Part shown: positions 44,463-53,027 of the stretch, piece after piece
Layout of the letters: every line of letters starts with the position of its first letter
How positions within the stretch are numbered: the stretch's first letter is position 1
Source: Lutibaculum sp963816555
GTDB taxonomy: Bacteria > Pseudomonadota > Alphaproteobacteria > Rhizobiales > Tepidamorphaceae
Direction of reading: 5' to 3'
DNA length: 64,000 bases
Assembly: GCA_963816555.1 (NCBI GenBank)
Contig: CAWFLD010000011.1
Coordinates: 310,001 to 374,000, forward strand
Position numbers and translations under genes: made by a program
The notes under the pieces: model-generated
Databases searched by the model: none
What the model was told of the DNA's origin: nothing
The model's input: only the letters and a program-made list of their open reading frames with translations

Positions 44463-44659
44463 ACCGCGCGCGCCTCGTAGCCCGCGCCCTCGACGGCGGC
44501 GATCAGCGCCTTCGGCGACGCGTCGCCCTCGACGACGGCCTCGCCGCTCTTCAGGTCGACCTCCTTGACGGCGCTCACGCCGTCGACGCCGGCCAGCGCC
44601 TTCTCGACGCTCGCCTTGCAGTGGCCGCAGCTCATGCCCTCGATCTTCAGCCTGGTCAT
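44459..44659 (-). CDS. copZ: copper chaperone CopZ (heavy-metal-associated domain)
   Basis: A 66-residue ferredoxin-like HMA domain with the Cu(I) motif GMSCGHC and the C-terminal GYEAR tail. It carries cytosolic Cu(I) to CopA or the sensor. The ATG at 44659 has GGAG seven bases upstream; the earlier in-frame ATG at 44665 abuts that site. It is the first gene of the copper operon, directly downstream of a G-tract palindrome. Confidence 0.88.
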   Translation of the reverse strand: MTRLKIEGMSCGHCKASVEKALAGVDGVSAVKEVDLKSGEAVVEGDASPKALIAAVEGAGYEARAV

Positions 44660-44680
44660 GTCCATGCTCCGTGTCTCTAC

Positions 44681-44704
44681 CTACCCCACCGGGGGTGGGG
44701 GTAT
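44681..44704. promoter_or_regulatory. CsoR/RcnR-type operator 1 at the copZ promoter
   Basis: CTACCCCACC followed by GGGGGTGGGGGTAT forms an imperfect palindrome flanked by TA steps. G/C tracts bounded by TA are the known recognition pattern of CsoR and RcnR proteins. It lies 22 bases upstream of the copZ start. Confidence 0.65.
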
Positions 44705-44764
44705 CCGATGCGCGTAATATTTGGCTGAGGAAGCTTGCGGTCAAGGGCGGCGGGTGCGACATCC

Positions 44765-44785
44765 GACCCCTCCCCGGGTGGGGTA
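44765..44785. promoter_or_regulatory. CsoR/RcnR-type operator 2, inverted copy
   Basis: ACCCCTCCCCGGGTGGGGTA (44766-44785) repeats the CTACCCCACC-type block in the opposite orientation about 80 bases from operator 1. Two sites between copZ and the divergent selD-fusion gene could control both directions. Confidence 0.58.
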
Positions 44786-44894
44786 GCGTAGAGACGGCCG
44801 CGGCCGCTCGCCGGCGCCCGCCATTGCCGCGCGGCGCGACATGGGGGATGAGTGGGGCCTCGCCGTCGCCCGCCGCCAGGTCCGGAACGCCCGC

Positions 44895-47093
44895 ATGATG
44901 CCCGCCCAGCCGATCGAGAAGGACATCGTGCTCGTCGGCGGCGGCCACGCGCATGTCCACGTCCTCAAGCGCTTCGGCATGCGGCCGCTGCCCGGCGCCC
45001 GGCTGACGCTGGTGACGGACGCGGTCGAGACGCCCTATTCCGGCATGCTGCCTGGGCTCATCGCCGGGCATTACGGCCACGACGACGCGCATATCGACCT
45101 GTGGCCGCTCGCGACCTTCGCGCAGGCGCGGCTCGTCCATGCCCGCGCCTGCGGCCTCGATCTCGACGGCCGGCGCCTCGTCCTCGACGACCGGCCGCCG
45201 CTGCGCTTCGACGTCCTGTCGCTCGACATCGGCTCGACCGCGCGCTTCGAGGTCGCGGGGGCCGCCGCGCACGCGACGCCGGTGCGGCCGGTGAGCCGCT
45301 TCCTCGGCCGCCTCGAGACGCTGACGCGCGAGGCCGTCGCGCGGCCGCTGAAGATCGTCGTCGCCGGCGGCGGCGCGGGCGGCGTCGAACTGCTCCTGTC
45401 GCTGCGCCACAGGCTCGCGGGCACGGGCCAGCCCCACGCCTACACGCTGGTGACGGCGGGCGCGCTGATGGAGGGCCATGACGAGAAGGTCGGCCGCATC
45501 TTCCGCCGCATCCTGGGCGAACGAGACGTGCGCGTTCTGGAGAGGACGGCGGTCGCCGAGGTCGCGAGCGGCGAGCTGCGCACCGACGCGGGGGAGACGG
45601 TCGCCTTCGACGAGCTCGTCTGGACCACCGGCCCGGGCCCGCACGCCTGGCTGAAGGACACCGGGCTGGCGCTGGCCGACGGCTTCGTCGCGGTCGACCG
45701 GGCCTATCGCTCGACGAGCCACGATTTCGTCTTCGCCGCCGGCGACACGGCCACGGTGCTCGACGACCCGCGGCCCAAGGCGGGCGTCTTCGCGGTGCGC
45801 GCGGGCCCGCGGCTCGACGAGAACCTGCGGCGCGCGGCGCGCGGCCTCGCCCCGAAGCCCTTCCGGGCGCAGCGGCAGTTCCTGTCGCTGATCTCGACGG
45901 GCGACGAGTATGCCGTCGCCTCGCGCGGGCCCTTCGCGGCGGAGGGCCGGCTCCTGTGGCGCTGGAAGGACCGCATCGACCGCAACTGGATGCGCAGGTA
46001 CCAGGAGCTGCCGGACATGTCGGCGGAGCCGGCGACCGACGTGGCGCTCTCCGCGCCCGACGCGCACGCCATGCGCTGCGCCGGCTGCGGCGCGAAGATC
46101 CCGGCTTCCGTGCTCTCGAAGGCGCTCGGGCGGCTCGACCCGCCGACCGTGCCCGCCGTGCTCGTGGGCCTGCGCGACGGCGAGGACGCGGCGGTCCTCC
46201 GGCTCGAGCCGGGCGAGGTCGCGGTCCAGACGGTCGACATGTTCCGCGCCATCGTCTCCGACCCCTATCTGTTCGGGCGCATCGCCGCGAACCACGCGCT
46301 GTCCGACCTGTGGGCGATGGGCGCCCGCCCGCTCGCGGCGCTGGCGATCGCGGCGCTGCCGCCCTCCGCACCCGGCGTCGTCGAGGACGAGCTCTTCCAG
46401 ATGCTGGCCGGCGCGGTGGCAGCGCTGCGCGAGGCCGGCGCGACGCTGGCCGGCGGCCACAGCGCGGAAGGCGCCGAGGCGATGCTCGGCTTCACCGTGA
46501 CGGGGGCCAGCCGGCAGGACGCGCTCTTCGCCAAGGGCGGCCTGACACAAGGCGACCGGCTGATCCTGACGAAGCCGCTCGGCACCGGCGCCCTCTTCGC
46601 CGCGGCCATGCGGGGCAAGGCGCACGGCCGCGACATGGAGGCCGCCGTCGCGGAGATGCAGCGATCGTCCGGCGAGGCGGCCGCGATCCTCCGGAGCCAC
46701 GGCGCGCGGGGCGTCACCGACGTCACCGGCTTCGGCCTCGCCGGGCACCTCGTGGAGATGCTCGTGCGCTCCGACGCCTCGGCGCTGCTGCGGCCCGACC
46801 GTCTGCCGCTGCTCCCCGGCGCGGCGGAGGCGATGGCGGCGGGGCACCTGAGCACGCTCCACGCCGCGAATGCCGAGGCCGCGAGATGGATCGCCGGGGC
46901 GCCGGATCCCGACCGGCCGCCGCACGCGATCCTGTTCGACCCGCAGACGGCCGGCGGCCTCCTCGCCGGCGTGCCCGCGACCCGCGCCGACGCATGCCTC
47001 GCCGAGCTGCGCCGCGCCGCCGCGCCCGCGGCCGCGATCGTCGGCGAGGTCGAGCCATGTACGCTGACGGACGAACGCATCCGCCTCGGCTGA
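44895..47093 (+). CDS. selD: selenide, water dikinase fused to an FAD/NAD(P) oxidoreductase
   Basis: A 732-residue two-domain protein. Residues 1-385 form a type II NADH dehydrogenase-like domain: DIVLVGGGHAHVHVLKRFG, IVVAGGGAGGVELLLSLRHR and VFAAGDTATV. Residues 390-732 are SelD: catalytic C398 and K401 (MRCAGCGAKI), the Walker-like GEDAAVLRL, and VTDVTGFGLAGHLVEM. The second SelD cysteine of Escherichia coli (C19) is A400 here. SelD makes selenophosphate; the N-terminal domain may reduce the selenium donor. The fusion is known in other bacteria. The start could be 44841, but 44895 better matches the domain edge. It opens the selenium-formate operon. Confidence 0.91.
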   Translation: MMPAQPIEKDIVLVGGGHAHVHVLKRFGMRPLPGARLTLVTDAVETPYSGMLPGLIAGHYGHDDAHIDLWPLATFAQARLVHARACGLDLDGRRLVLDDRPPLRFDVLSLDIGSTARFEVAGAAAHATPVRPVSRFLGRLETLTREAVARPLKIVVAGGGAGGVELLLSLRHRLAGTGQPHAYTLVTAGALMEGHDEKVGRIFRRILGERDVRVLERTAVAEVASGELRTDAGETVAFDELVWTTGPGPHAWLKDTGLALADGFVAVDRAYRSTSHDFVFAAGDTATVLDDPRPKAGVFAVRAGPRLDENLRRAARGLAPKPFRAQRQFLSLISTGDEYAVASRGPFAAEGRLLWRWKDRIDRNWMRRYQELPDMSAEPATDVALSAPDAHAMRCAGCGAKIPASVLSKALGRLDPPTVPAVLVGLRDGEDAAVLRLEPGEVAVQTVDMFRAIVSDPYLFGRIAANHALSDLWAMGARPLAALAIAALPPSAPGVVEDELFQMLAGAVAALREAGATLAGGHSAEGAEAMLGFTVTGASRQDALFAKGGLTQGDRLILTKPLGTGALFAAAMRGKAHGRDMEAAVAEMQRSSGEAAAILRSHGARGVTDVTGFGLAGHLVEMLVRSDASALLRPDRLPLLPGAAEAMAAGHLSTLHAANAEAARWIAGAPDPDRPPHAILFDPQTAGGLLAGVPATRADACLAELRRAAAPAAAIVGEVEPCTLTDERIRLG

Positions 47094-47148
47094 GCCGCCG
47101 GAACATCCTGCTGCTCCGCACCATTGTCGGTGTGGAGAGAGGGGACCC

Positions 47149-47436
47149 ATGAAGACAGCGATCGGCATCATCAGCGTGGTGCAGGAAGGCCGCTTCCGCC
47201 TGTCGCGGGAGGACGGCTCCTCCGATCTCTTCTTCCTCCACCGCTTCGCGCCCCTCGAGCCGCAGGACCTCGAGCCCCTCGCCCGGCAGCAGCTGCGCGT
47301 GAAGGTCGTCTACGAGGACGCGCCGGGCCGCATCGCCGGCCTCGTCCACGACATCGTCGAAGCCCGCAATCCCGCCTTCGCCCGCGCCGCCTCCCGAGCC
47401 GGCGCCGGAGTCACGACACGGAAGGTCACGCCATGA
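47149..47436 (+). CDS. small unknown protein of the formate dehydrogenase operon
   Basis: A 95-residue protein I do not recognise. The start (IGIISVVQEGRFRLSREDGSSDLFFLHRFA) suggests a small beta-barrel, with EPQDLEPLARQQLRVKVVYEDAP following and GRIAGLVHDIVEARN after that, reminiscent of cold-shock/OB-fold proteins. It has no signal peptide, cysteine or histidine cluster. It lies 55 bases after selD and overlaps the fdhA start by four bases (ATGA, 47433-47436), implying coupled translation. A role in SelD-FDH expression or maturation is only inferred. Confidence 0.65.
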   Translation: MKTAIGIISVVQEGRFRLSREDGSSDLFFLHRFAPLEPQDLEPLARQQLRVKVVYEDAPGRIAGLVHDIVEARNPAFARAASRAGAGVTTRKVTP

Positions 47437-50400
47437 CGGTGAACCGCCGCACGCCGAAGAAGCGCCTGAAATCCTTCCTGGACGACTGGTCGCTGCCGCG
47501 CCAGCTGCGCGGCGAGAGCGCCAGGGGCGCCGCCGCGAAGAGCTCCGCATCGAAGCGGCTGAGGCCGCGGCTCGAAGAGGCCGACAGCGTCGGCACCTCG
47601 ATCTGCCCCTACTGCGCGGTCGGCTGCGCCCAGCTCGTCTACGCCAAGGACGGCCAGGTGATCCACGTCGAGGGCGATCCGAGGAGCCCGATCAACCAGG
47701 GAACCCTCTGCCCCAAGGGCGCGACCACCTTCTCGCTCCTGTCGAACCCGGAGCGTCTGACCAAGGTGAAGTACCGCCGGCCCCACTCCGACCGCTGGGA
47801 GGAGGTGCCGCTCGACTGGGCGATGGACCGCATCGCGCACCTGACGAAGCAGACGCGCGACGAGACCTACACGGAGCGCCTGCCCGACGGCACGCAGGTC
47901 AACCACACGCTGGGCGTCGCCGCGCTCGGCGGCGCGACCCTCGACAACGAGGAGAACTACCTCATCAAGAAGGTGTTCTCCGGCGGCCTCGGGATGGTCT
48001 GGATCGAGAACCAGGCCAGGGTCTGACACTCCTCATCGGTGCCCAGTCTGGGCGCCTCGTTCGGCCGCGGCGCGGCCACCATGGCGCAGTGGGATCTCGC
48101 GCAGTCGGACTGCATCGTCGTGATGGGGTCCAACATGGCGGAGAACCACCCGATCGCCTTCCGCTTCGTCATGCAGGCGAAGGAGAAGGGCGCCACGGTG
48201 ATCCACGCCGACCCGCGCTTCACGCGGACCTCCGCGCTCGCCGATCTCTACGCGCCGGTACGGGCGGGGACCGACATCGCGTTCCTCGGCGGCGTCATCC
48301 GCTATCTCATCGAGAACGACCTCTGGTTCCGCGACTACGCGCTCAAGTACACGAACATCGCGACGATCATCGAGCCGTCCTACAAGGATCCGCGCGAGGG
48401 CGGCGGCAAGTTCTCCGGCTGGAACGAGGAGAAGCAGGCCTACCAGTTCGACAGCTGGCAGTATGAAGGGCTCGTCGTGCCCTCGGCGCTGTCGGAGCAC
48501 TACGTGAACACGGCCGAGAGCTTCTCGAACATGTCGCAGAAGCTCGAGGACAAGCCGCCGCCGCAGGACGAGACGCTTCAGCACCCGAACTGCGTCTACC
48601 AGATCCTCAAGCGCCACTACGCCGACTACACGCCCGAGGCCGTCGAGCGCATCACCGGCTGCCCGAAGGAGACCTTCGTCCAGGTCTGCGAGGCGCTGGC
48701 GAAGAACTCCGGCCGCGAGAAGACGGGCGCGTTCTGCTACGCCGTCGGCTGGACGCACCATTCGACGGGCGTGCAGATCATCCGCGCGGCGGCGATCATC
48801 CAGTCGCTGCTCGGCTCGATCGGCCGGCCGGGCGGCGGGATCCTGGCGCTGCGCGGGCACTGCTCGATCCAGGGCTCGACGGACATCCCGACGCTCTACA
48901 ACATGCTGCCGAGCTACCTGCCGCAGCCGAACGCCTTCAAGCCGGAGGCGGAGAGCTACGAGGCGTTCCTGAAGACGGAGACCGTGCCGACCGGCTGGTG
49001 GCACAACTTCCCGAAATACATGACGAGCCTCTTGAAGGCCTGGTACGGCGAGCACGCGACCAGGGAGAACGGCTTCGGCTTCAAGTGGCTGCCGAAGATC
49101 GTCGGCGACCACTCGCAGCTGCCGATGACGCTCGCCATGAAGGACCGGCTGATCCGCGGCCTCTTCCTGCTCGGCCAGAACCCGGTGATCGGCGGCTCGA
49201 ACTCCGACCTCGTCGAGGAGGCGCTCGGCAGCCTCGACTGGCTCGTCGTCCGCGATTCCGCCGAGATCGAGAGCGCGAACTTCTGGCAGAAGGGCCGCCT
49301 CGTGAAGAACGGCAGGACGCGGCCGGAGGACATCGGCACCGAGATCTTCCTCATGCCGACCGAGCTCGCCGGCGAGAAGGAAGGCACCTTCACCAACACC
49401 CACCGCCTCATCCAGTGGCACGACAAGGTGGTCGACGGCCCGGGCGACAGCCGCTCCGAGCTGTGGTTCATGCACCACCTGGCCAAGCGCCTCAAACGCC
49501 TCTACGCCGCCTCGACGCTTGCCCGCGACGAGCAGATCCGCAACATCACCCTGCCCTACCGCGAGGAGGGCCCGCGCGCCGAGCCATCCGCCGAGGACGT
49601 GCTGAAGGAGATCAACGGCTTCACCGTCGCCGACGGCAAGCTGATCTCGAGCTTCAAGGAGCTGAAGGACGACGGCTCGACCGCCTGCGGCAGCTGGATC
49701 TATTGCGGCGTCTTCCCCGAGGAGGGGCAGAACAAGGCGCGGTCGAGGAAGCCCGACGGGCCGGACGGGCCCGGCACGCATCTGGACTGGGCCTTCGCGT
49801 GGCCCGCCAACCGCCGCACGCTCTACAACCGCGCCTCGGCCGATCCCGAGGGCCGGCCGTGGTCGGAGGAGAAGAAGCTCGTCTGGTGGGACGAGGAGAA
49901 GGGCGAGTGGCAGAGCCCGGATTCGATCGACTACGAGAACACCAAGGCGCCCGGCTACCGGCCGGACTGGTCGGAGCACCCCTCCGGCATGGACGCGGTC
50001 CGGGGCGACGCGCCGTTCATCATGATGGCCGACGGCCGCAGCGAGATCTTCGCGCCGTCGGGCCTCAAGGACGGGCCGCTGCCGACGCACTACGAGCCGA
50101 TCGAGAGCCCGGTGAGGAACGCGCTCTACGAGCAGCAGTCGAACCCGACGGCGAAGCGCTGGGAGCGGCCGGACAACAGGCTGCACGAGGTCGGCGACCC
50201 GCGCTTCCCGCACGTGCTGACGACCTACCGGCTGACCGAGCACCATTCCGGCGGCACCCCGACAAGGGGCGTGCCGCACACCGCCGAGCTGCAGCCCGAG
50301 GGCTTCGCCGAGATCCCGCCGGAGCTCGCCGCCGAGATCCGCGTCGAGAACCTCGACTGGGTCGTCATCTCGACGCTGCGCGGCGAGATGGAGGCGAAGG

Positions 50401-50618
50401 CGCTGGTGACCGAGCGCCTGCGGCCCTTCGAGATCGAGGGGCGGCGCATCTTCCAGATCGGCCTGCCCTGGCACTACGGCTGGGAGGGCTTCGCGACCGG
50501 CGACATCGTCAACGTGCTGACCTCGATCGTCGGCGACCCCAACACCTCGATGCACGAGAACAAGGCGCTGACCTGCCAGATCCGCGCCGGCCGCATCCGG
50601 CGGAGCCGCAACCGATGA
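47433..50618 (+). CDS. fdhA: selenocysteine-containing formate dehydrogenase, catalytic subunit
   Basis: A 1061-residue molybdopterin enzyme whose residue 198 is encoded by in-frame TGA (48024-48026). The context ENQARV-U-HSSSVPSLGASFGRGA aligns with the Sec site of FdnG/FdoG (ARVUHGPTVAG). The [4Fe-4S] cysteines are C58, C61, C65 and C93. Later molybdopterin motifs include GSNMAENHPIAF and VGWTHHSTGVQI. A SECIS hairpin follows the TGA, and selA, selB, tRNA-Sec and selD are all in this locus. Unlike FdnG/FdoG, the N-terminus (NRRTPKKRLKSFLDDW) lacks a Tat hydrophobic stretch, so a cytoplasmic-facing enzyme is inferred. It oxidises formate to CO2 and passes electrons to the next two subunits. 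Confidence 0.95.
48038..48056 (+). promoter_or_regulatory. bacterial SECIS element of fdhA
   Basis: GGTGCCC (48038-48044) pairs with GGGCGCC (48050-48056), including one G-U pair, around the loop AGTCT. The stem starts 11 bases after the TGA, and the loop GU lies 20 bases after it, as in the Escherichia coli fdhF SECIS, which also has a GUCU loop. SelB with Sec-tRNA should bind here. Confidence 0.88.
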
Positions 50619-50628
50619 GGCGTGACGC

Positions 50629-51534
50629 ATGAACATGCACCCCCGCTCGACGGAGGAGACGCGCAGCCGCTTCGAGGGCCCGATCCCGAACGAGAGCGAG
50701 CTGACGGCGCACACGCGGATCGAGCCCGGCAAGCGCTACGGCTTCTTCACCGACACGACGCTGTGCATCGGCTGCAAGGCCTGCGAGGTCGCCTGCAAGG
50801 AGTGGAACCAGCTGCCGGCCGAGGAGATGCACCTCACCGGCATGAGCTACGACAACACCGAGGCCCTGTCGGCCACGACCTGGCGGCACGTCACCTTCGT
50901 CGAGAAGATGCAGCACGGCGGCGCGGAGCGGCCGACCGACCTGCCGGGCTTCCAGAGCCAGTGGCTGATGATGAGCGACGTGTGCAAGCACTGCGCGAAC
51001 GCGCCCTGCCTCGAGGCCTGCCCCACGGGCGCGATCTTCCGCACCGAGTTCGACACGGTCGTCGTGCAGCAGGACATCTGCAACGGCTGCGGCTACTGCG
51101 TGCCGGCCTGCCCGTTCGGCGTGGTCGAGCTCGACGAGCTCGACGGCAAGGCGCACAAGTGCACGCTCTGCTACGACCGGCTGAAGGGCGGCCTCGAGCC
51201 GGCCTGCGCCAAGTCCTGCCCGACCGACTCGATCCAGTTCGGCGAGATCGAGGAGCTCGACCGCAAGGCCAAGAAGCGCGTCGAGGACCTGCACGCCCGC
51301 GGCGTCGTCGACGCCTATCTCTACGGCGCCCCCGACGGTCCCGGCTCGACCGGCGGCCTCGAACGGCTGAACGCCTTCTTCCTGCTCGTCGACCGGCCGG
51401 AGGTCTACAACCTGCCGGCCGCGCCGACCCGGCCCTCGGAGCGCATTCCCGCAGCCCTCGGCACCGGCCTCGTCGCCATGGCGGGCCTCGCGGCGGCCGC
51501 CTTCGCGGTGTTCTCCGGGAGCGGCCGGCGATGA
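50629..51534 (+). CDS. fdhB: formate dehydrogenase iron-sulfur subunit
   Basis: A 301-residue FdnH/FdoH-like protein. Four [4Fe-4S] sites are visible: CIGCKACEVACKEW, CKHCANAPCLEACPTGAIF, CNGCGYCVPACPFGV and CTLCYDRLKGGLEPACAKSCPT. A C-terminal transmembrane helix (LGTGLVAMAGLAAAAFAVF) anchors it. It passes electrons from the catalytic subunit to the membrane partner. It follows fdhA by 10 bases and overlaps the next gene by four (ATGA). No signal peptide is present, in keeping with the unexported catalytic subunit. Confidence 0.93.
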   Translation: MNMHPRSTEETRSRFEGPIPNESELTAHTRIEPGKRYGFFTDTTLCIGCKACEVACKEWNQLPAEEMHLTGMSYDNTEALSATTWRHVTFVEKMQHGGAERPTDLPGFQSQWLMMSDVCKHCANAPCLEACPTGAIFRTEFDTVVVQQDICNGCGYCVPACPFGVVELDELDGKAHKCTLCYDRLKGGLEPACAKSCPTDSIQFGEIEELDRKAKKRVEDLHARGVVDAYLYGAPDGPGSTGGLERLNAFFLLVDRPEVYNLPAAPTRPSERIPAALGTGLVAMAGLAAAAFAVFSGSGRR

Positions 51535-52577
51535 ACGAGAGACCGGAGCCCCCCGAGGCGCACCTGCCGCGGCCGCTGCGCCGTCCCTATGCCGGCGAGA
51601 CCTATTACGGCCGGCCGGCGCTCAAGCCCGCGGCCTGGGGCTGGCTCGTCAGCGGCTACATCGCCGTGTCCGGCCTGTCCGGCGGGTCGCAGCTCCTGGC
51701 GGCCCTCTTCCAGCGCGCCGACCGGCAGCGCTCGCGCGGCATCGTGCGCAACGCGCGGTTCATCGGGCTCGCCGGCTCGGCCGTCGGCGCCGGGCTGCTG
51801 ATCGCCGACCTGCGCACGCCGCAGCGCTTCTACAACATGATGCGCATCTTCCGGCCGACCTCTCCGATGTCGATCGGCACCTACGTGCTGCTGTCGTTCT
51901 CGGGCGCCACCGGCGTCACCGTGCTCGGCGAGGTCATGCGCGGGCCCGGCCGGGTCGGGCGCATCGCCGATGCGGCCGCCGACATGGCGCAGGTTCCCGC
52001 GGCGATCGCCGGCGCCGGCCTCGGCACCTACACCGCCGCGCTGCTCTCGGCGACGAGCACGCCCTACTGGGCGGCGGGGCCGGCCCATCTCGGCGCGCAT
52101 TTCGCCTCCTCCTCGATCGCCACCTCGGCCGCCGCCCTGTCGATCGGCGAGCGGCTCGGCGGCCGCCACGACACCGCCGACAGGCTCGACACCGTCGCGG
52201 CCATCGCGACCGGCGCCCACCTCGCCGTCAGCGTCGTCAGCGACTGGCACCACGACATGGAGGAGGTCGGCGACGTCACGCGCGAGACGAGTTCCGGCCG
52301 CGAGCGACAGCTGGCCGACCTCGTGATCGGCGGCGCCGTGCCGCTCGCCGCCTACGCCACCTACCGGCTGACGCGGAAGCGGAGCCCCGGCCTCGCCATC
52401 CTCGGCGCGGCGGCGATCATCGCCGGCGGCTTCCTCAGCCGCCACGCCACGATGCGCGCCGGCGAGCGCTCGGCCGAGCGGCCGCGGGACTATTTCCGCT
52501 TTGCCCAGGGCCGCCACCTGCCCGAGCGCCACCGCCAGGACCGGCCGGTGCTCGACCGGCCGCGGAGGGTGCGATGA
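51531..52577 (+). CDS. NrfD/PsrC-like membrane subunit of the formate dehydrogenase complex
   Basis: A 348-residue membrane protein with about eight hydrophobic segments. NrfD-family features are AWGWLVSGYIAVSGLSGGSQLLAALF, LLIADLRTPQRFYNMMRIF and RPTSPMSIGTYVLLSFSGATG. It replaces the diheme cytochrome b subunit (FdnI) used by the E. coli enzymes; I see no histidine pattern for heme b. NrfD proteins exchange electrons with quinone without heme. A conserved HDMEE segment (SDWHHDMEEVGD) lies in the second half. It overlaps both flanking genes by four bases. Confidence 0.8.
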   Translation: MNERPEPPEAHLPRPLRRPYAGETYYGRPALKPAAWGWLVSGYIAVSGLSGGSQLLAALFQRADRQRSRGIVRNARFIGLAGSAVGAGLLIADLRTPQRFYNMMRIFRPTSPMSIGTYVLLSFSGATGVTVLGEVMRGPGRVGRIADAAADMAQVPAAIAGAGLGTYTAALLSATSTPYWAAGPAHLGAHFASSSIATSAAALSIGERLGGRHDTADRLDTVAAIATGAHLAVSVVSDWHHDMEEVGDVTRETSSGRERQLADLVIGGAVPLAAYATYRLTRKRSPGLAILGAAAIIAGGFLSRHATMRAGERSAERPRDYFRFAQGRHLPERHRQDRPVLDRPRRVR

Positions 52578-52873
52578 ACTCGAAGGCCGCCCGCGAAAAG
52601 GGCCAGGTCGCGCTCGTGCGGCTCAACACGCTGCTGGCCAGGGAGCCGAAGACGATCGGCCATCCGGAGGTCACGGCGACCGTCCAGTGCATCATCGCCT
52701 ATCGCAACGGCCTGATCGACGCGAAGCGCCAGGGCGAGTGCACGCAGGACGAGCTCGACCGGGCGAACGCGCTCCTCAGCCTCGCCCACGGCGCCGAATA
52801 CCCCCTCGTCGGCTTCCACTACGACCGGCTGAAGAAGGCGCGCGACGAGATCATGGACATGCTGGAGAAATAG
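52574..52873 (+). CDS. small unknown protein after the NrfD-like subunit
   Basis: A 99-residue, mostly helical, soluble protein with no recognised domain. It has no signal peptide. Visible features are KGQVALVRLNTLL, one cysteine in TVQCIIAYRNGLIDAKRQGECT, and a charged C-terminal helix (YDRLKKARDEIMDMLEK). Its ATG overlaps the stop of the membrane subunit (ATGA), so it is part of the formate dehydrogenase message. It may be an assembly factor, but nothing in the sequence proves it. The tRNA-Sec gene converges 54 bases beyond its stop. Confidence 0.66.
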   Translation: MNSKAAREKGQVALVRLNTLLAREPKTIGHPEVTATVQCIIAYRNGLIDAKRQGECTQDELDRANALLSLAHGAEYPLVGFHYDRLKKARDEIMDMLEK

Positions 52874-52927
52874 GGGCCTACCCCCGGGAGCCGCTTGCGC
52901 CGTGCCTCGCGGCCCCCGGCAGGGGAC

Positions 52928-53021
52928 TGGCGGAGGCGGATGGGAATCGAACCCACCACACGCCTTTCGACGTGCCACTGGTTTTGAAGACCAGGAGGGC
53001 CACCAGACCCCTATCGCCTCC
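52928..53021 (-). tRNA. selC: tRNA-Sec (anticodon UCA)
   Basis: A 94-base tRNA with encoded CCA (52928-52930). The anticodon loop is CTTCAAA with TCA at 52985-52987, stem CTGGT/ACCAG. The acceptor begins GGAGGCGA; the opposing strand CCGCCTCC leaves an A-C mismatch at the eighth pair. The long variable arm CACG/CGTG and an extended D arm are as expected for selenocysteine tRNA. It reads the TGA of fdhA. It lies six bases beyond the selB stop on the same strand, so selA, selB and selC probably share a transcript. Confidence 0.96.
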
Positions 53022-53027
53022 GTGGAG

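Noticed and set aside
48024..48026. TGA in fdhA as a nonsense mutation splitting a pseudogene
   Set aside because: The context matches known Sec sites, a SECIS hairpin follows, and tRNA-Sec, selA, selB and selD are all nearby.
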